The notes under the pieces were generated by a model, which searched no databases, was not told the DNA's origin, and worked only from the letters and a program-made list of their open reading frames with translations. A stretch of DNA of 64,000 bases, from positions 2,356,001 through 2,420,000 of the forward strand of contig NZ_CP080417.1 of assembly GCF_019457535.1 (NCBI RefSeq). The letters run 5' to 3'. Below, piece after piece: positions 1-8,696 of this stretch; position 1 is the stretch's first letter; every line of letters starts with the position of its first letter. The translations under genes and the position numbers were made by a program. Origin of the DNA: Shewanella halotolerans. Lineage in GTDB: Bacteria > Pseudomonadota > Gammaproteobacteria > Enterobacterales > Shewanellaceae.

Positions 1-561
1 ATCGAAGTTGATGCCGTGTAGATTAACCACCAGAAGGGTCTGTCCATTAGACAGGGGGTAACGTGAAATGAGGGTCGACTTGGCAAAACGGATCCAGGGC
101 TCCACCGCATGATAGGCGCAGGCATCGCGCGCCTGCTCTGTGGCGAGGTTCATTACCCCCACGGGGGATTTCAGCAGCGAGAATGCCTTAGCCATCACCA
201 GATGCAGGCTTGAGCCGTTCAGGTACTGATTAAAGCCTGCGTTTAACTTAGCTTCCTGCAACAACATGAGCTCGCTACGTTGGGCGATTTTACTGAGATC
301 CTGCTGCCAGCCACGCTTTTGCTGCTTATAGATGTTCCACACACCGACCCTGAGTTGCCCATCATTATCGAGCGCCTGGCTACCTGGCGCGGCAACACAT
401 TGGGAGACAAAAACCGGTTCAACCTCACTCATCATCACCTCAGGCTCACCGTTAAGATAGGTCACCACGGCCACATAAGCAGCCGCACTTAGGAGTAATA
501 ATAGTAATGATTTTATCCCCCAGCGCAGTAAACGCGGCGAATTGGATCGGTTTTGGCTCAC
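1..561 (-). CDS. YafD-like endonuclease/exonuclease/phosphatase family protein (3' end outside window)
   Basis: The reading frame starts at a GTG (559-561), just after an in-frame stop, and stays open to the window edge, giving 187 codons. The N-terminus has basic residues and then a hydrophobic stretch (about residues 16-36) that looks like a membrane anchor or signal sequence. It is followed by VGVWNIYKQQKRGW (about residues 74-87) and LLQEAK, which match the start of the EEP fold, where the Asn and Glu help bind the metal. The arrangement resembles E. coli YafD, an uncharacterised envelope-associated EEP protein. The rest of the catalytic domain lies outside the window, so the substrate (DNA, lipid or other phosphodiester) cannot be inferred. 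The gene is divergent from the cardiolipin synthase gene. Confidence 0.75.
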   Translation of the reverse strand, partial: MSQNRSNSPRLLRWGIKSLLLLLLSAAAYVAVVTYLNGEPEVMMSEVEPVFVSQCVAAPGSQALDNDGQLRVGVWNIYKQQKRGWQQDLSKIAQRSELMLLQEAKLNAGFNQYLNGSSLHLVMAKAFSLLKSPVGVMNLATEQARDACAYHAVEPWIRFAKSTLISRYPLSNGQTLLVVNLHGINFD

Positions 562-725
562 AGAGTTACTCTACTGTCGAAGTGGCTGTCATTACATCTA
601 AATGGTAAAAATAGTGCTTTAGCACCAGCAGCTTAGCCTATATGATAGCGATCAGGCTATATTTAGATTCAACGCCATTATCGAATCATACTCGAGCGAG
701 TGCAATCCAGGCTCAAACAGACATT

Positions 726-2240
726 ATGGAAAATGTACATCAAATCCTCGCCATTGTAGGCGTATTCATCTATTGGTTGTTTCTTGGCGCCATCGCGCTG
801 CGCTTGGTGATTAAACGCCGCACCATAGGGGTCTCCTTCTCCTGGATATTGGTGATCTATTTTCTCCCCCTCGTCGGTATCATCGCCTACATCCTGTTTG
901 GCGAGCTGCACCTGGGGCAGACCCGAGCGAGTCGCTCCAAGTCGATGTTCAAACCCTACGGCCAATGGTTTGCGGCCCTGTATCAGCATCCGCTGCACAC
1001 GCCAGAGCGGCAGAGTGACCACGCCAAAGCCATCAGTCAGCTGTGCGATACTCAGCTCGGCATACCCTCGCTCAGCGGCAACCAGCTCTGCTTGCAGCAT
1101 ACGCCATCTAGCATACTCAACTCCATCATCCAGGATATCGAGGCAGCCAAAGAAAACATCGTCATGGAGTTCTATATCTGGCATCCTGGCGGGCTAGCCG
1201 ATGATGTCGCCAAGGCAGTCATAAAAGCCTCAAAACGTGGCGTCGCGGTAAAACTCCTGCTGGACGCCGCCGGTAGCCGCACCTTTTTTAACTCTCCCTG
1301 GCCAACTCTGCTACGCGCGGCCGGCGTAGAGATATCACAGGCCCTCAGCGTTAGTCCCTTGAGGATGTTCTTCAGACGCTTAGATCTTCGCCTTCACCGT
1401 AAGATAGTGGTTATCGATAATCATATCGCCTATACAGGTTCGATGAACCTGGTGGATCCTAAGTACTTTAAGCAGGGAGAAGGCGTCGGCCAGTGGATCG
1501 ACGTCATGGTGCGCATGGTGGGGCCAGCAGTACCGCTAGTCAACACTGTCGCCGCCTGGGATTGGGAGGTGGAAACCAGCGAGCGTTATTTGCCCGAGCC
1601 ACCAGGTATTCCAGAAAAACCATATGCATCATCACACGAGATATCATATGAGATATCATGTGAGCCATCAGGTGAAGTGAGCCGTGAGGCAGATTCCCTG
1701 GTACAGGTGATCCCCTCAGGGCCTGGGATGCCTGAAGAGGTGATCCACCAGGTGTTGCTACAGAGTCTCTACCAGGCTTGCCGTAAAATAGTGATCACCA
1801 CCCCCTACTTTGTGCCCAGCGAGAACCTACTGGATGCCCTGGTGACTGCGGCGGCGCGGGGCGTCGATGTCAACATCATCATTCCCCAGAAGAATGACTC
1901 GACTATGGTCAAATGGGCCAGCCGCTCCTTCTTTGCCGAGCTGCTCAAGGCCGGGGTGAAGATCCATAGATTCAGGGGCGGCCTGCTGCATACCAAGTCT
2001 GTGTTAATCGATGATGAGCACAGCCTCATTGGCACGGTTAACATGGATATGCGCAGCCTTTGGCTCAACTTCGAACTAACCCTTGCAGTAGATGACAAGG
2101 TATTTGCCGAAGCCTTAAGAGTGCTGCAGCAGGGCTATATCGACAATGCCGAGCAGCTTGAATACAAACGTTGGCAGAGTAGACCACTATATCAGCGGGT
2201 GATTGAACACCTCTTCTATCTCTTCAGTCCTTTGCTTTAG
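726..2240 (+). CDS. clsA: Cardiolipin synthase A
   Basis: Condenses two phosphatidylglycerols into cardiolipin and glycerol at the inner membrane. An ATG 28 codons upstream is in frame, but I chose the ATG at 726 because the protein then begins at the first of two N-terminal membrane segments, as in E. coli ClsA (504 aa here against 486). Both phospholipase-D HKD motifs are present: HRKIVVIDN with its His near residue 224, and HTKSVLIDD near residue 420. The C-terminus FYLFSPLL matches the family ending. Between the two catalytic halves is a short insert encoded by degenerate 12-bp repeats (1638-1673), absent from the E. coli protein as I recall it. Monocistronic, with a terminator downstream. 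Confidence 0.95.
   Translation: MENVHQILAIVGVFIYWLFLGAIALRLVIKRRTIGVSFSWILVIYFLPLVGIIAYILFGELHLGQTRASRSKSMFKPYGQWFAALYQHPLHTPERQSDHAKAISQLCDTQLGIPSLSGNQLCLQHTPSSILNSIIQDIEAAKENIVMEFYIWHPGGLADDVAKAVIKASKRGVAVKLLLDAAGSRTFFNSPWPTLLRAAGVEISQALSVSPLRMFFRRLDLRLHRKIVVIDNHIAYTGSMNLVDPKYFKQGEGVGQWIDVMVRMVGPAVPLVNTVAAWDWEVETSERYLPEPPGIPEKPYASSHEISYEISCEPSGEVSREADSLVQVIPSGPGMPEEVIHQVLLQSLYQACRKIVITTPYFVPSENLLDALVTAAARGVDVNIIIPQKNDSTMVKWASRSFFAELLKAGVKIHRFRGGLLHTKSVLIDDEHSLIGTVNMDMRSLWLNFELTLAVDDKVFAEALRVLQQGYIDNAEQLEYKRWQSRPLYQRVIEHLFYLFSPLL
1638..1673 (+). repeat. In-frame 12-bp tandem repeat inside clsA
   Basis: Three consecutive 12-bp units (GAGATATCATAT, GAGATATCATGT, GAGCCATCAGGT) encode EISY-EISC-EPSG in the linker between the catalytic halves. 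The third unit is diverged. Confidence 0.7.
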
Positions 2241-2324
2241 TATGCTCACGTCAACTGCACTGGATCTGCCACTGGCAATCGTCGCTATCTTTAACGAAGC
2301 TCAAACTCTCGCTAAGTACAAAAA

Positions 2325-2344
2325 GACCTGCCAGTTGGCAGGTC
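2325..2344. terminator. Bidirectional rho-independent terminator
   Basis: An 8-bp perfect stem GACCTGCC/GGCAGGTC with an AGTT loop, flanked by A-run and T-run. It lies between convergent clsA and the phnA-like gene and could serve both. Confidence 0.9.
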
Positions 2345-2406
2345 TTTTTATTGAATCTTTGGGCTTAGCCTAAAGCTAAAACTTAACCTAAGCCTAATCA
2401 GAGATC

Positions 2407-2751
2407 TTAGCTCTGCTTCTTCACGAACTTAGATTTCAGCATCATCTGGCCGTGACCATCAACCTTACAGTCAATATCGTGGTCGGCATCGACGAAACGG
2501 TTGATCACCGCCTTGGTACCCACTTTCAGGGTCAGCGAAGTGCCCTTCACCTTAAGATCTTTAATCAGGGTAACCTTGTCACCCTCTTCTAACAGGTTGC
2601 CTACCGCATCTTTCAGGATGATGGCATCGGGGTCGACAGCCACTTCGTTAGGGTTCCATTCATGAGCACATTCTGGACAGATCAACAATGAGCCATCTTC
2701 ATAGGCATAAGGTGACTCACATTTTGGGCATGGTGGAATTGTATCGCTCAT
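2407..2751 (-). CDS. yjdM: PhnA/YjdM family zinc-ribbon protein
   Basis: 114 aa. The N-terminal zinc ribbon has two CxxC knuckles (PCPKCES near residue 9 and ICPECAHEW near residue 25). It is followed by the small beta-rich PhnA C-terminal domain with DAVGNLLEEGDKVTLIKDLK, the hallmark of the family. E. coli YjdM was once named PhnA, but no phosphonate role is established and the function is unknown. A perfect 8-bp inverted repeat lies about 100 bp upstream (2848-2877). The next gene upstream on the same strand encodes a ribbon-helix-helix protein. Confidence 0.9.
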   Translation of the reverse strand: MSDTIPPCPKCESPYAYEDGSLLICPECAHEWNPNEVAVDPDAIILKDAVGNLLEEGDKVTLIKDLKVKGTSLTLKVGTKAVINRFVDADHDIDCKVDGHGQMMLKSKFVKKQS

Positions 2752-2847
2752 AACTCTTTCTCTTTCTTTAAAAAGGTAAGGATCGGTCTAAGTATCAGGC
2801 CTGTCACTCGAGATGACTTTGTGGCTTTCTGCTGGAAACCGCTCACA

Positions 2848-2877
2848 ATGATAATCGTATTATAATAAAATTATCAT
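2848..2877. promoter_or_regulatory. AT-rich inverted repeat upstream of the phnA-like gene
   Basis: Arms ATGATAAT and ATTATCAT are perfect reverse complements separated by 14 bp of AT-rich DNA. The sequence CAATGATAATC also resembles half of a Fur box, but the full 19-bp consensus is not met. It could be an operator or promoter element. The factor is unknown. Confidence 0.35.
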
Positions 2878-2939
2878 ACTCAGGCCAGCTAAGATTCTAG
2901 GCGCCGAACTTGGCTACACTCTGACCGTTAAAGTTGACC

Positions 2940-3131
2940 TTAAGATTTAACCTTAGGATTCTTGGTCGGCTCGGCCTGACCATAGCTTACGCCATGTTGC
3001 TCTAGATAACCGCGGATCAGCTGTCTGACGACCTGTGATGGTGTCAAATCCTGAGAGGCGCACAACTGTTCGAATGCCTGTTTCTTGCTAGGGTCGAGTA
3101 ACACGGTAAAGCGTGCCGTCTTATTTTCCAT
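2940..3131 (-). CDS. Small ribbon-helix-helix (CopG/Arc-like) protein
   Basis: 63 aa. The pattern is RFTVLLDP (DNA-contacting beta strand, residues 7-14), KKQAFEQLCASQ (helix 1), then LTPSQVVRQLIRGYLEQHG (helix 2), typical of ribbon-helix-helix repressors and antitoxins. The Ser-Gln-Val turn before the second helix is characteristic. No toxin gene is adjacent, since the downstream neighbour is the phnA-like gene, so a stand-alone regulator is more likely than an antitoxin. The ATTATCAT element at 3155-3162, immediately upstream, also occurs before the phnA-like gene. Confidence 0.75.
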   Translation of the reverse strand: MENKTARFTVLLDPSKKQAFEQLCASQDLTPSQVVRQLIRGYLEQHGVSYGQAEPTKNPKVKS

Positions 3132-3154
3132 TGCCTACTCCTCGAACTGAAAAC

Positions 3155-3174
3155 ATTATCATTTGATTATAATC
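3155..3174 (-). promoter_or_regulatory. Putative promoter/operator of the ribbon-helix-helix gene
   Basis: Holds ATTATCAT (3155-3162), identical to one arm of the inverted repeat at 2848-2877, and the palindrome GATTATAATC (3165-3174), which contains a -10-like TATAAT on the minus strand. Autoregulation by the encoded protein is inference. Confidence 0.3.
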
Positions 3175-3368
3175 TTTAAGGCACCGCCTGCCTATAGCCT
3201 GCCCCAAAGCGTTGAGAAAGAATTACCAAGCTAAGAAGGCTGCCTTAAATATCCAGTTAGCTTTCTCTGTTTGGACGAATAACTTATTTTATCTGGAATA
3301 AAAATTAGGAGAGAGTTGACAGGCGTCGGGCATAAAAAGGACAGGCGTCAAATAACAGGCATAAAAAA

Positions 3369-3384
3369 GACGCCCTTAGGCGTC
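3369..3384. terminator. Terminator downstream of tRNA-Ser
   Basis: Stem GACGCC/GGCGTC extended by A6 and T6 on both sides. On the minus strand it follows the tRNA 3' end by about 15 bp. Just upstream (about 3317-3362) are direct repeats of ACAGGC...CATAAAAA, whose role is not evident. Confidence 0.85.
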
Positions 3385-3398
3385 TTTTTTATTGAATG

Positions 3399-3486
3399 TG
3401 GCGGTGAGTGAGAGATTCGAACTCTCGATACGTTGCCGTATACACACTTTCCAGGCGTGCTCCTTCAGCCACTCGGACAACTCACC
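3399..3486 (-). tRNA. serX: tRNA-Ser (anticodon GGA)
   Basis: 88 nt including an encoded CCA. The acceptor stem GGTGAGT pairs with ACTCACC, followed by discriminator G and CCA. The anticodon loop reads CTGGAAA, giving anticodon GGA for UCC/UCU codons. The long variable arm with ATACG/CGTAT stem is the class II signature of tRNA-Ser. The T-loop GTTCGAATC is intact. The gene symbol is provisional. Confidence 0.95.
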
Positions 3487-3633
3487 GAATCTTGATGCGC
3501 ACTTTCCTAAAAAACCTTCAAGGAACTGCATCAACGGAGCGGTACTTTACGCAAATCGCTAAACAGGGTCAAGCTAAAAAACTGTCCACTCAGGCATTTG
3601 CGTAATAGATCGCCAATTCGCTGCATATCCGCC

Positions 3634-5622
3634 CTATTTGAACTTACTCACCAGTTCCGACATGGCGCTCACATCGTTAAGCAGTGACTCGTTGAGCTGG
3701 CTGAGACGATCGGACACCTCATGGGTATTACGATAGATGTCGCTGATCTTCATCGCGTTTTGGTTCACCTCTTCGGACACCGCCGATTGCTCATGGGTCG
3801 CCGCCGCGATCTGCTCGTTCATGCTGTCGATGACGCTCACCTCGCTAACGATACGAATAAGCTCCTCACCGGCGCGCTTGGACTCGACCACGCTGATCTC
3901 CGCCTTGTTGCGGCCACTCTCCATCGCCTTCACGGCTATCTTGGCGCCACGCTCCAGTCTTTCGGTCATGCTGCGAATATCTTCGGTTGAGGTCTGTGCC
4001 CGCTGCGCCAGGCTGCGCACCTCGTCGGCGACCACGGCGAAGCCACGGCCCATCTCGCCAGCTCTGGCTGCCTCGATCGCTGCGTTAAGCGCCAGCAGGT
4101 TGGTTTGCTCCGCGATACCGCTGATCACCCCAAGCACATCGACGATACCTTTGATATCCTCATCCAGGTTATTGATGGCCTGCGCCGCATCGGCGATCTC
4201 CTGAGCCAGTTCATTGATGGACTCTGCGGTGCGCTCCACCTCCAGGCTACCCTCTTTCGCTTCCTTGTTGGCCTGGGCCGAGGCTTCAGAGGCCTGTACC
4301 GCATTTTGGGCGATCTCTTGTACTGTGGCGCTCATCTCTGTCATCGCCGAAGCAACCTGATCCACCTCGCTGTGGCCCAAGGCCACATCTTCACGCATGA
4401 TACGGGCGCAGCCTTCCATCTCTTGAGACGCTGTGAGCAGTCCTTGGGTATTGGTTCTCACCATGCCGATCACCTTCTCGAAATCGGCCATCATGTGGTT
4501 GAAGGCTAAGCCCAGCTGACCTATCTCATCCTTACCCTTAAGGTCGACCCGCACGCTGAGATCATAATGTTTCTGCGACTCGGTCACCTTGTGATACAGA
4601 TGTCTGAGAGAGGCATGCAGGTAACGTCCGATAAACAGCGATAGCAAGATCACAATGAGGCCTGATACCAACATCAAGACGATGATGCTCACCATCAACG
4701 ACTTGGCATTGGCAAGCGCGCTGCGGGTATCGGTTAACAGATGATGGGACAGTTGACGCTCGAACTGACGCAAAGCGTCGATGCGGGCGGTGGATTTGGC
4801 AAACCAGTCGGTAGAACTCTGACCGCTAAGGGCGCCTGCATCCTGGCTCATCGCCTTGTCTCGTAGAGCATTGACCGCCATAAAGGTAGGCGAAGAGGCT
4901 ACCTGCTGATAATCGGCGTTTACCTTGTCGGTCGCCAAGGCTAAGAAACGCTCCTGATAGGTGTTCTGCTCGGAAACCAGATTGACAAACTTGAGGAACA
5001 TGCCGGGTTTAAAGGCGCTGTTACCAAAAGTGGAACTCAACACGGCGCGCTCGATACCGGCGCGCTCTTTCATCTGTAGATAGGCGGCAAAACTGGCTGA
5101 CTCCACCGCGATCTGACGACTAGCCCCCTGCTGACTGGTCTGATCCACTATCGCCAACAGCAGGCCGTTGAGCTTGGTGTAATAGGCCACCTCTTCCGGC
5201 ACAGAGATGCTTAAGCTGTCTACCCTGCTACGGATATCGCCGAGCTGGTTAATCATCTGATTGACCTGGCTCATCTGCTGGGCAAACGCCTTGGGCAGCT
5301 CATGGCTGGCCGTAAAGGCCTTGAAGTTATTAAGCTGCTCGTCACTCAACTGACGCTGCGTTGGTAGCTTATCGCCAAAGCTCTTGCCTTTGGAGCCGAG
5401 AAAACCGGCGCTCATGCCTCGCTCTTTTTGCAGCTCATGCACAAAATCACTGTTCACCACAGCCAGCTCGGAAAGCGTCTCTACCTGACTCAGTCCCTGA
5501 TGCAACTGATATTGGCCATAGACCACAAACAAACCGAAGAAAGTTGCCCCCAGAATGGGCGGCACTATCACCAGCAAAAGCTTATTTTTTATATTGAGAT
5601 CACTGATCCATTGCATATTCAT
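3634..5622 (-). CDS. Methyl-accepting chemotaxis protein with NIT sensor domain
   Basis: 662 aa membrane chemoreceptor. TM1 is about residues 13-35. The long periplasmic region contains the NIT-type pattern (LQKERGMSAGFLGS near residue 60 and MKERAGIERAVLSSTF near residue 187), the fold of nitrate/nitrite-sensing domains. TM2 is about residues 310-332, then a HAMP domain, then the signalling domain whose hairpin tip reads GIAEQTNLLALNAAIEAARAGE. It ends in SKFK without a C-terminal pentapeptide for tethering CheR. Nitrate or nitrite is the family's best known ligand, but ligand identity here is inference. The gene stands alone, as is common for MCPs in genomes with many receptors. Confidence 0.92.
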   Translation of the reverse strand: MNMQWISDLNIKNKLLLVIVPPILGATFFGLFVVYGQYQLHQGLSQVETLSELAVVNSDFVHELQKERGMSAGFLGSKGKSFGDKLPTQRQLSDEQLNNFKAFTASHELPKAFAQQMSQVNQMINQLGDIRSRVDSLSISVPEEVAYYTKLNGLLLAIVDQTSQQGASRQIAVESASFAAYLQMKERAGIERAVLSSTFGNSAFKPGMFLKFVNLVSEQNTYQERFLALATDKVNADYQQVASSPTFMAVNALRDKAMSQDAGALSGQSSTDWFAKSTARIDALRQFERQLSHHLLTDTRSALANAKSLMVSIIVLMLVSGLIVILLSLFIGRYLHASLRHLYHKVTESQKHYDLSVRVDLKGKDEIGQLGLAFNHMMADFEKVIGMVRTNTQGLLTASQEMEGCARIMREDVALGHSEVDQVASAMTEMSATVQEIAQNAVQASEASAQANKEAKEGSLEVERTAESINELAQEIADAAQAINNLDEDIKGIVDVLGVISGIAEQTNLLALNAAIEAARAGEMGRGFAVVADEVRSLAQRAQTSTEDIRSMTERLERGAKIAVKAMESGRNKAEISVVESKRAGEELIRIVSEVSVIDSMNEQIAAATHEQSAVSEEVNQNAMKISDIYRNTHEVSDRLSQLNESLLNDVSAMSELVSKFK

Positions 5623-5874
5623 CTTGCGTTATCCCTAACCATCGCGGGTTGATAGAGTGGCGTTGCGTCACTTCATAGACAAGCCCAGTTAACGCCTTGC
5701 CCATTACCGTATTAACACTAGCATAAAAATCTGACGTTAAAGTAAAACTCGCCTAAAAACATGCACTAAAGGCACCAATAAAATGACACTATTCACTTTT
5801 TAACATGCCTTAAGCCCCCTCACAATGCCCATAAAGTCTAGTATAGCCGGGGCACTGTCTATCGACTGGCAACA
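5623..5874. other. Intergenic region upstream of the MCP gene
   Basis: No open frame with family resemblance is visible. It should hold the promoter of the MCP gene. I looked for a sigma-28 type promoter on the minus strand and found only a weak CGAGTTTT...GTCAGATT match, too poor to call. Confidence 0.5.
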
Positions 5875-5899
5875 AAAAAGCGCCCTAGAGGCGCTTTTA
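5875..5899 (-). terminator. Terminator of nadA
   Basis: Stem AGCGCC/GGCGCT with a 5-nt loop, flanked by A-run and TTTT. It lies 37 bp past the nadA stop on the minus strand. Confidence 0.85.
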
Positions 5900-5935
5900 A
5901 CGTTAGCAAAAGTGTTTGCCAAACTTGTTTAACGC

Positions 5936-7003
5936 CTAGGCGTTACCTTTAACCTGCATGTTCAACGTCTTGGCAAAATCCAGCATACGATCGAGCGGCA
6001 GTAGTGCACGCTCTCTGAGCGACTCATTAACGAAGATCTCGTGTTGCTCCGAGCCGTCGTTAAGTAGCGCCGCCTCGATCGCCTTAAGGCCGTTCATCGC
6101 CATCCAAGGACAGTGGGCACAACTACGACAGGTCGCGCCATTACCGCCGGTAGGCGCTTCGATCAGGGTCTTATTTGGCGCCGCCTGCTGCATCTTGTAG
6201 AAGATGCCCCTATCGGTCGCAACAATAAAGGTGTCGTTCTCTAGGGTCTGCGCCGCCTTGATCAGCTGACTGGTGGAGCCAACGGCATCGGCCATCTCAA
6301 CCACACTCGCCGGTGATTCGGGATGCACCAACACGGCCGCATTGGGATATTGCTCTTTTAACTGACGCAGTGCCTTGGCCTTAAACTCGTCGTGAACGAT
6401 ACACTCGCCTTGCCACATTAGCATGTCGGCGCCAGTCTGCTTGGCGATATAGCTTCCCAGGTGACGGTCCGGTCCCCAGATGATCTTCTTACCCTGGCTG
6501 TCGAGATGCTCGACGATCTCAAGGGCGACACTCGAGGTCACCACCCAGTCGGCGCGCGCCTTAACGGCGGCCGAGGTGTTGGCATATACCACGACGGTAT
6601 GGTCTGGATGGGCATCACAGAAGGCGCTAAAGGTGTCGATAGGACAGCCCACGTCCAGTGAGCAGGTGGCATCCAAAGTCGGCATAAGCACAGTCTTTTC
6701 CGGGCTTAAGATCTTAGAGGTCTCGCCCATAAACTTAACCCCGGCCACAATCAGCGTCTTGGCTGGATGGTCACGACCGAAGCGGGCCATCTCTAAAGAG
6801 TCTGATACACAACCGCCGGTCTCTTCCGCCAGCGCCTGGATCTCAGGATCGGTATAGTAGTGGGCCACCAAGACAGCCTCTTTCTCCTTCAACAGCTGTT
6901 TGATGCGCGCCTTATAGGCCTGCTTCTCGCTATCGCTTAGGGGAATGGGCTTTGCTGGAAACGGATACTGAATATTTTCGATGCTTGGTGCTACTTGACT
7001 CAT
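5936..7003 (-). CDS. nadA: Quinolinate synthase A
   Basis: Condenses iminoaspartate (from NadB) with dihydroxyacetone phosphate to quinolinate in de novo NAD synthesis; cytosolic 4Fe-4S enzyme. 355 aa from the ATG at 7003. A TTG two codons upstream (7009) is also possible. Cys residues of the three regions known to ligate the cluster are visible: DATCSLDVGC, WQGECIVHDEF and the C-terminal CRSCAHCPW. The substrate-site sequence VAHYYTDPEIQ near the N-terminus is conserved. NadB and NadC genes are not adjacent. Ends at its own terminator. Confidence 0.96.
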   Translation of the reverse strand: MSQVAPSIENIQYPFPAKPIPLSDSEKQAYKARIKQLLKEKEAVLVAHYYTDPEIQALAEETGGCVSDSLEMARFGRDHPAKTLIVAGVKFMGETSKILSPEKTVLMPTLDATCSLDVGCPIDTFSAFCDAHPDHTVVVYANTSAAVKARADWVVTSSVALEIVEHLDSQGKKIIWGPDRHLGSYIAKQTGADMLMWQGECIVHDEFKAKALRQLKEQYPNAAVLVHPESPASVVEMADAVGSTSQLIKAAQTLENDTFIVATDRGIFYKMQQAAPNKTLIEAPTGGNGATCRSCAHCPWMAMNGLKAIEAALLNDGSEQHEIFVNESLRERALLPLDRMLDFAKTLNMQVKGNA

Positions 7004-7072
7004 GCTCAAACCAAAGAGTGGGACTAATTAGCGGCATTATACTTAATCTGACGCCAAAGATTAACTCTGGAG

Positions 7073-7098
7073 AAAAAAAAGAGCGCCAAATGGCGCTC
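7073..7098 (-). terminator. Terminator of the bkd operon
   Basis: Stem GAGCGCC/GGCGCTC with AAAT loop. The eight A residues before it give a T-run on the minus strand. It starts 24 bp after the bkdB stop. Confidence 0.9.
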
Positions 7099-7122
7099 TT
7101 ATTAGTGAAGTGCTACGTGCGA

Positions 7123-8685
7123 TTAGTGCATCGCCAGTAACATCTCCTGTGGTGACTCGAGATACTGCTTCCACAGATTACAGAAGCGGGCTATGGTGCC
7201 GCCGTCTATCACCCGGTGATCGCCAGACCAGCTGATCTGCATGATCTTACGAGCCTCGACCTCACCCTTATCGTTGAAGCGCGGCAGGGTCTGCAACTTA
7301 CCCAGGGCGACGATGGCCACCTCAGGCTTGTTGATGATAGGCGTTGCCACAGTACCACCCAAGGCACCGATGTTCGAGATGGAGATGCTGCCCCCCTTAA
7401 GGTCCGCCGGGCTGACACGACCGCTGCGGGCATCCTTGGTAAGGCGGGTAATATCAGCCGCGACCTCAAGAATAGATTTATGCTGCACATCCTTCACGTT
7501 TGGCACCAATAGACCCACCTTAGAGTCTACCGCCATGCCTATGTTGTGTGACGCGAGGAAGGTCTGCTCGGTGCAATCGTCGTTCACACGGCTGTTGATG
7601 CCAGGGAACTGAGTCAAGGCCAGCGACATCGCCTTCATGAAGAAAGGCATCATGGTCAGCTTAAGATCGTCACTCGAGTAGCGCGCCTTCATCGATTCGC
7701 GCAGCGCAACCAGTTCGGTCAGATCCAGCTCTTCACAATAGGTGAAGTGCGGGATGGTAGAGACAGACTCTGTCATCATCTTGGCCATGACGGCCTTGAC
7801 GCCACGAATAGGCTCGACGCGATCGCCTGCTGAAACCGCTATAGGCGCAGCTGTTGGCTCGCTTTGGGCCTGTGCTTTCGCCGCCTTAGCCTTCACGGCT
7901 TCGCCGCTACGGAAGCGCTCGACATCTTCCTTATAGACTCGGCCATGTTTACCAGAACCCGGTACCAGGCTGAGATCGATATCATAGCTGCGTGCCAGAC
8001 GACGAACGGCCGGGCTGGCCAGCGCCTTGCCATTACCTGCTGGGGCGTGAAGTTCAACCTCTTCGTGGTCAACCGCAGCTGGGGCGCTATCTGCTACCGG
8101 CGCGGCAACGGCCCCCTCTTCGCTCTCTACCTCGATAGAGAAAAGCGGGGTGTGCACCTGGGCAAGTTGTCCCTTACGGTAATGCAGTTTGACAACCTTA
8201 CCGCTCTTGATGGCCGGGATCTGCACCAGTGCCTTGTCGGTCATCACATCGGCGATAGGTTGGTCTTCCACCACCATGTCACCTTCGGCAACCAACCACT
8301 CCACCAGTTCACACTCGACAATCCCTTCACCGATATCCGGTAACAGGAACTCTTCGACGCGTTTGCCGCCGGCAACTGGCTGTGAATCAGATTGAACGAC
8401 AGTTTCTTCAGCTGCCGATTCCGTGGTCGCATCGCCGTCTAGCTCACCATCGATTTCCACCGAATACAGCGGTTCGTGGACGATAGCTATATCACCTTTC
8501 TTATAGTGAAGTTTTTTGATAATGCCACCGTGAACCGCCGGGATCTGTACCAGCGCCTTGTCTGTCATCACATCAGCAATGGGCTGATCTTCGGTGACGG
8601 TATCGCCTTCGGCAACCAACCACTCAACCAGCTCACACTCCACCACGCCCTCGCCAATATCGGGCAAAATAAAATCTTTAATCAT
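7123..8685 (-). CDS. bkdB: Branched-chain 2-oxoacid dehydrogenase E2 (dihydrolipoyl acyltransferase)
   Basis: Core subunit of the complex that oxidatively decarboxylates the 2-oxoacids of Val, Leu and Ile to acyl-CoAs. 520 aa with two near-identical lipoyl domains (lipoyl lysines about K43 and K150, both in VMTDKALVQIPA), Ala/Pro-rich linkers, and a peripheral-subunit-binding domain (ASPAVRRLARSYDID, about residue 222). The catalytic domain ends with the acyltransferase motif GDHRVIDGG. Two lipoyl domains differ from the single one in many Bkd E2 proteins and suggest a recent internal duplication. Third gene of bkdA1-bkdA2-bkdB, 11 bp after bkdA2. No E3 (lpd) follows, so the general lipoamide dehydrogenase is probably shared. 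Confidence 0.93.
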   Translation of the reverse strand: MIKDFILPDIGEGVVECELVEWLVAEGDTVTEDQPIADVMTDKALVQIPAVHGGIIKKLHYKKGDIAIVHEPLYSVEIDGELDGDATTESAAEETVVQSDSQPVAGGKRVEEFLLPDIGEGIVECELVEWLVAEGDMVVEDQPIADVMTDKALVQIPAIKSGKVVKLHYRKGQLAQVHTPLFSIEVESEEGAVAAPVADSAPAAVDHEEVELHAPAGNGKALASPAVRRLARSYDIDLSLVPGSGKHGRVYKEDVERFRSGEAVKAKAAKAQAQSEPTAAPIAVSAGDRVEPIRGVKAVMAKMMTESVSTIPHFTYCEELDLTELVALRESMKARYSSDDLKLTMMPFFMKAMSLALTQFPGINSRVNDDCTEQTFLASHNIGMAVDSKVGLLVPNVKDVQHKSILEVAADITRLTKDARSGRVSPADLKGGSISISNIGALGGTVATPIINKPEVAIVALGKLQTLPRFNDKGEVEARKIMQISWSGDHRVIDGGTIARFCNLWKQYLESPQEMLLAMH

Positions 8686-8696
8686 GCCTGGGGCTC

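Noticed and set aside
678..1184. Long minus-strand ORF inside clsA
   Set aside because: Antisense shadow of a well-supported enzyme, with no family resemblance.
3408..3605. ORF starting within the tRNA-Ser region
   Set aside because: It overlaps the tRNA gene and has no ribosome site or recognisable protein motif.
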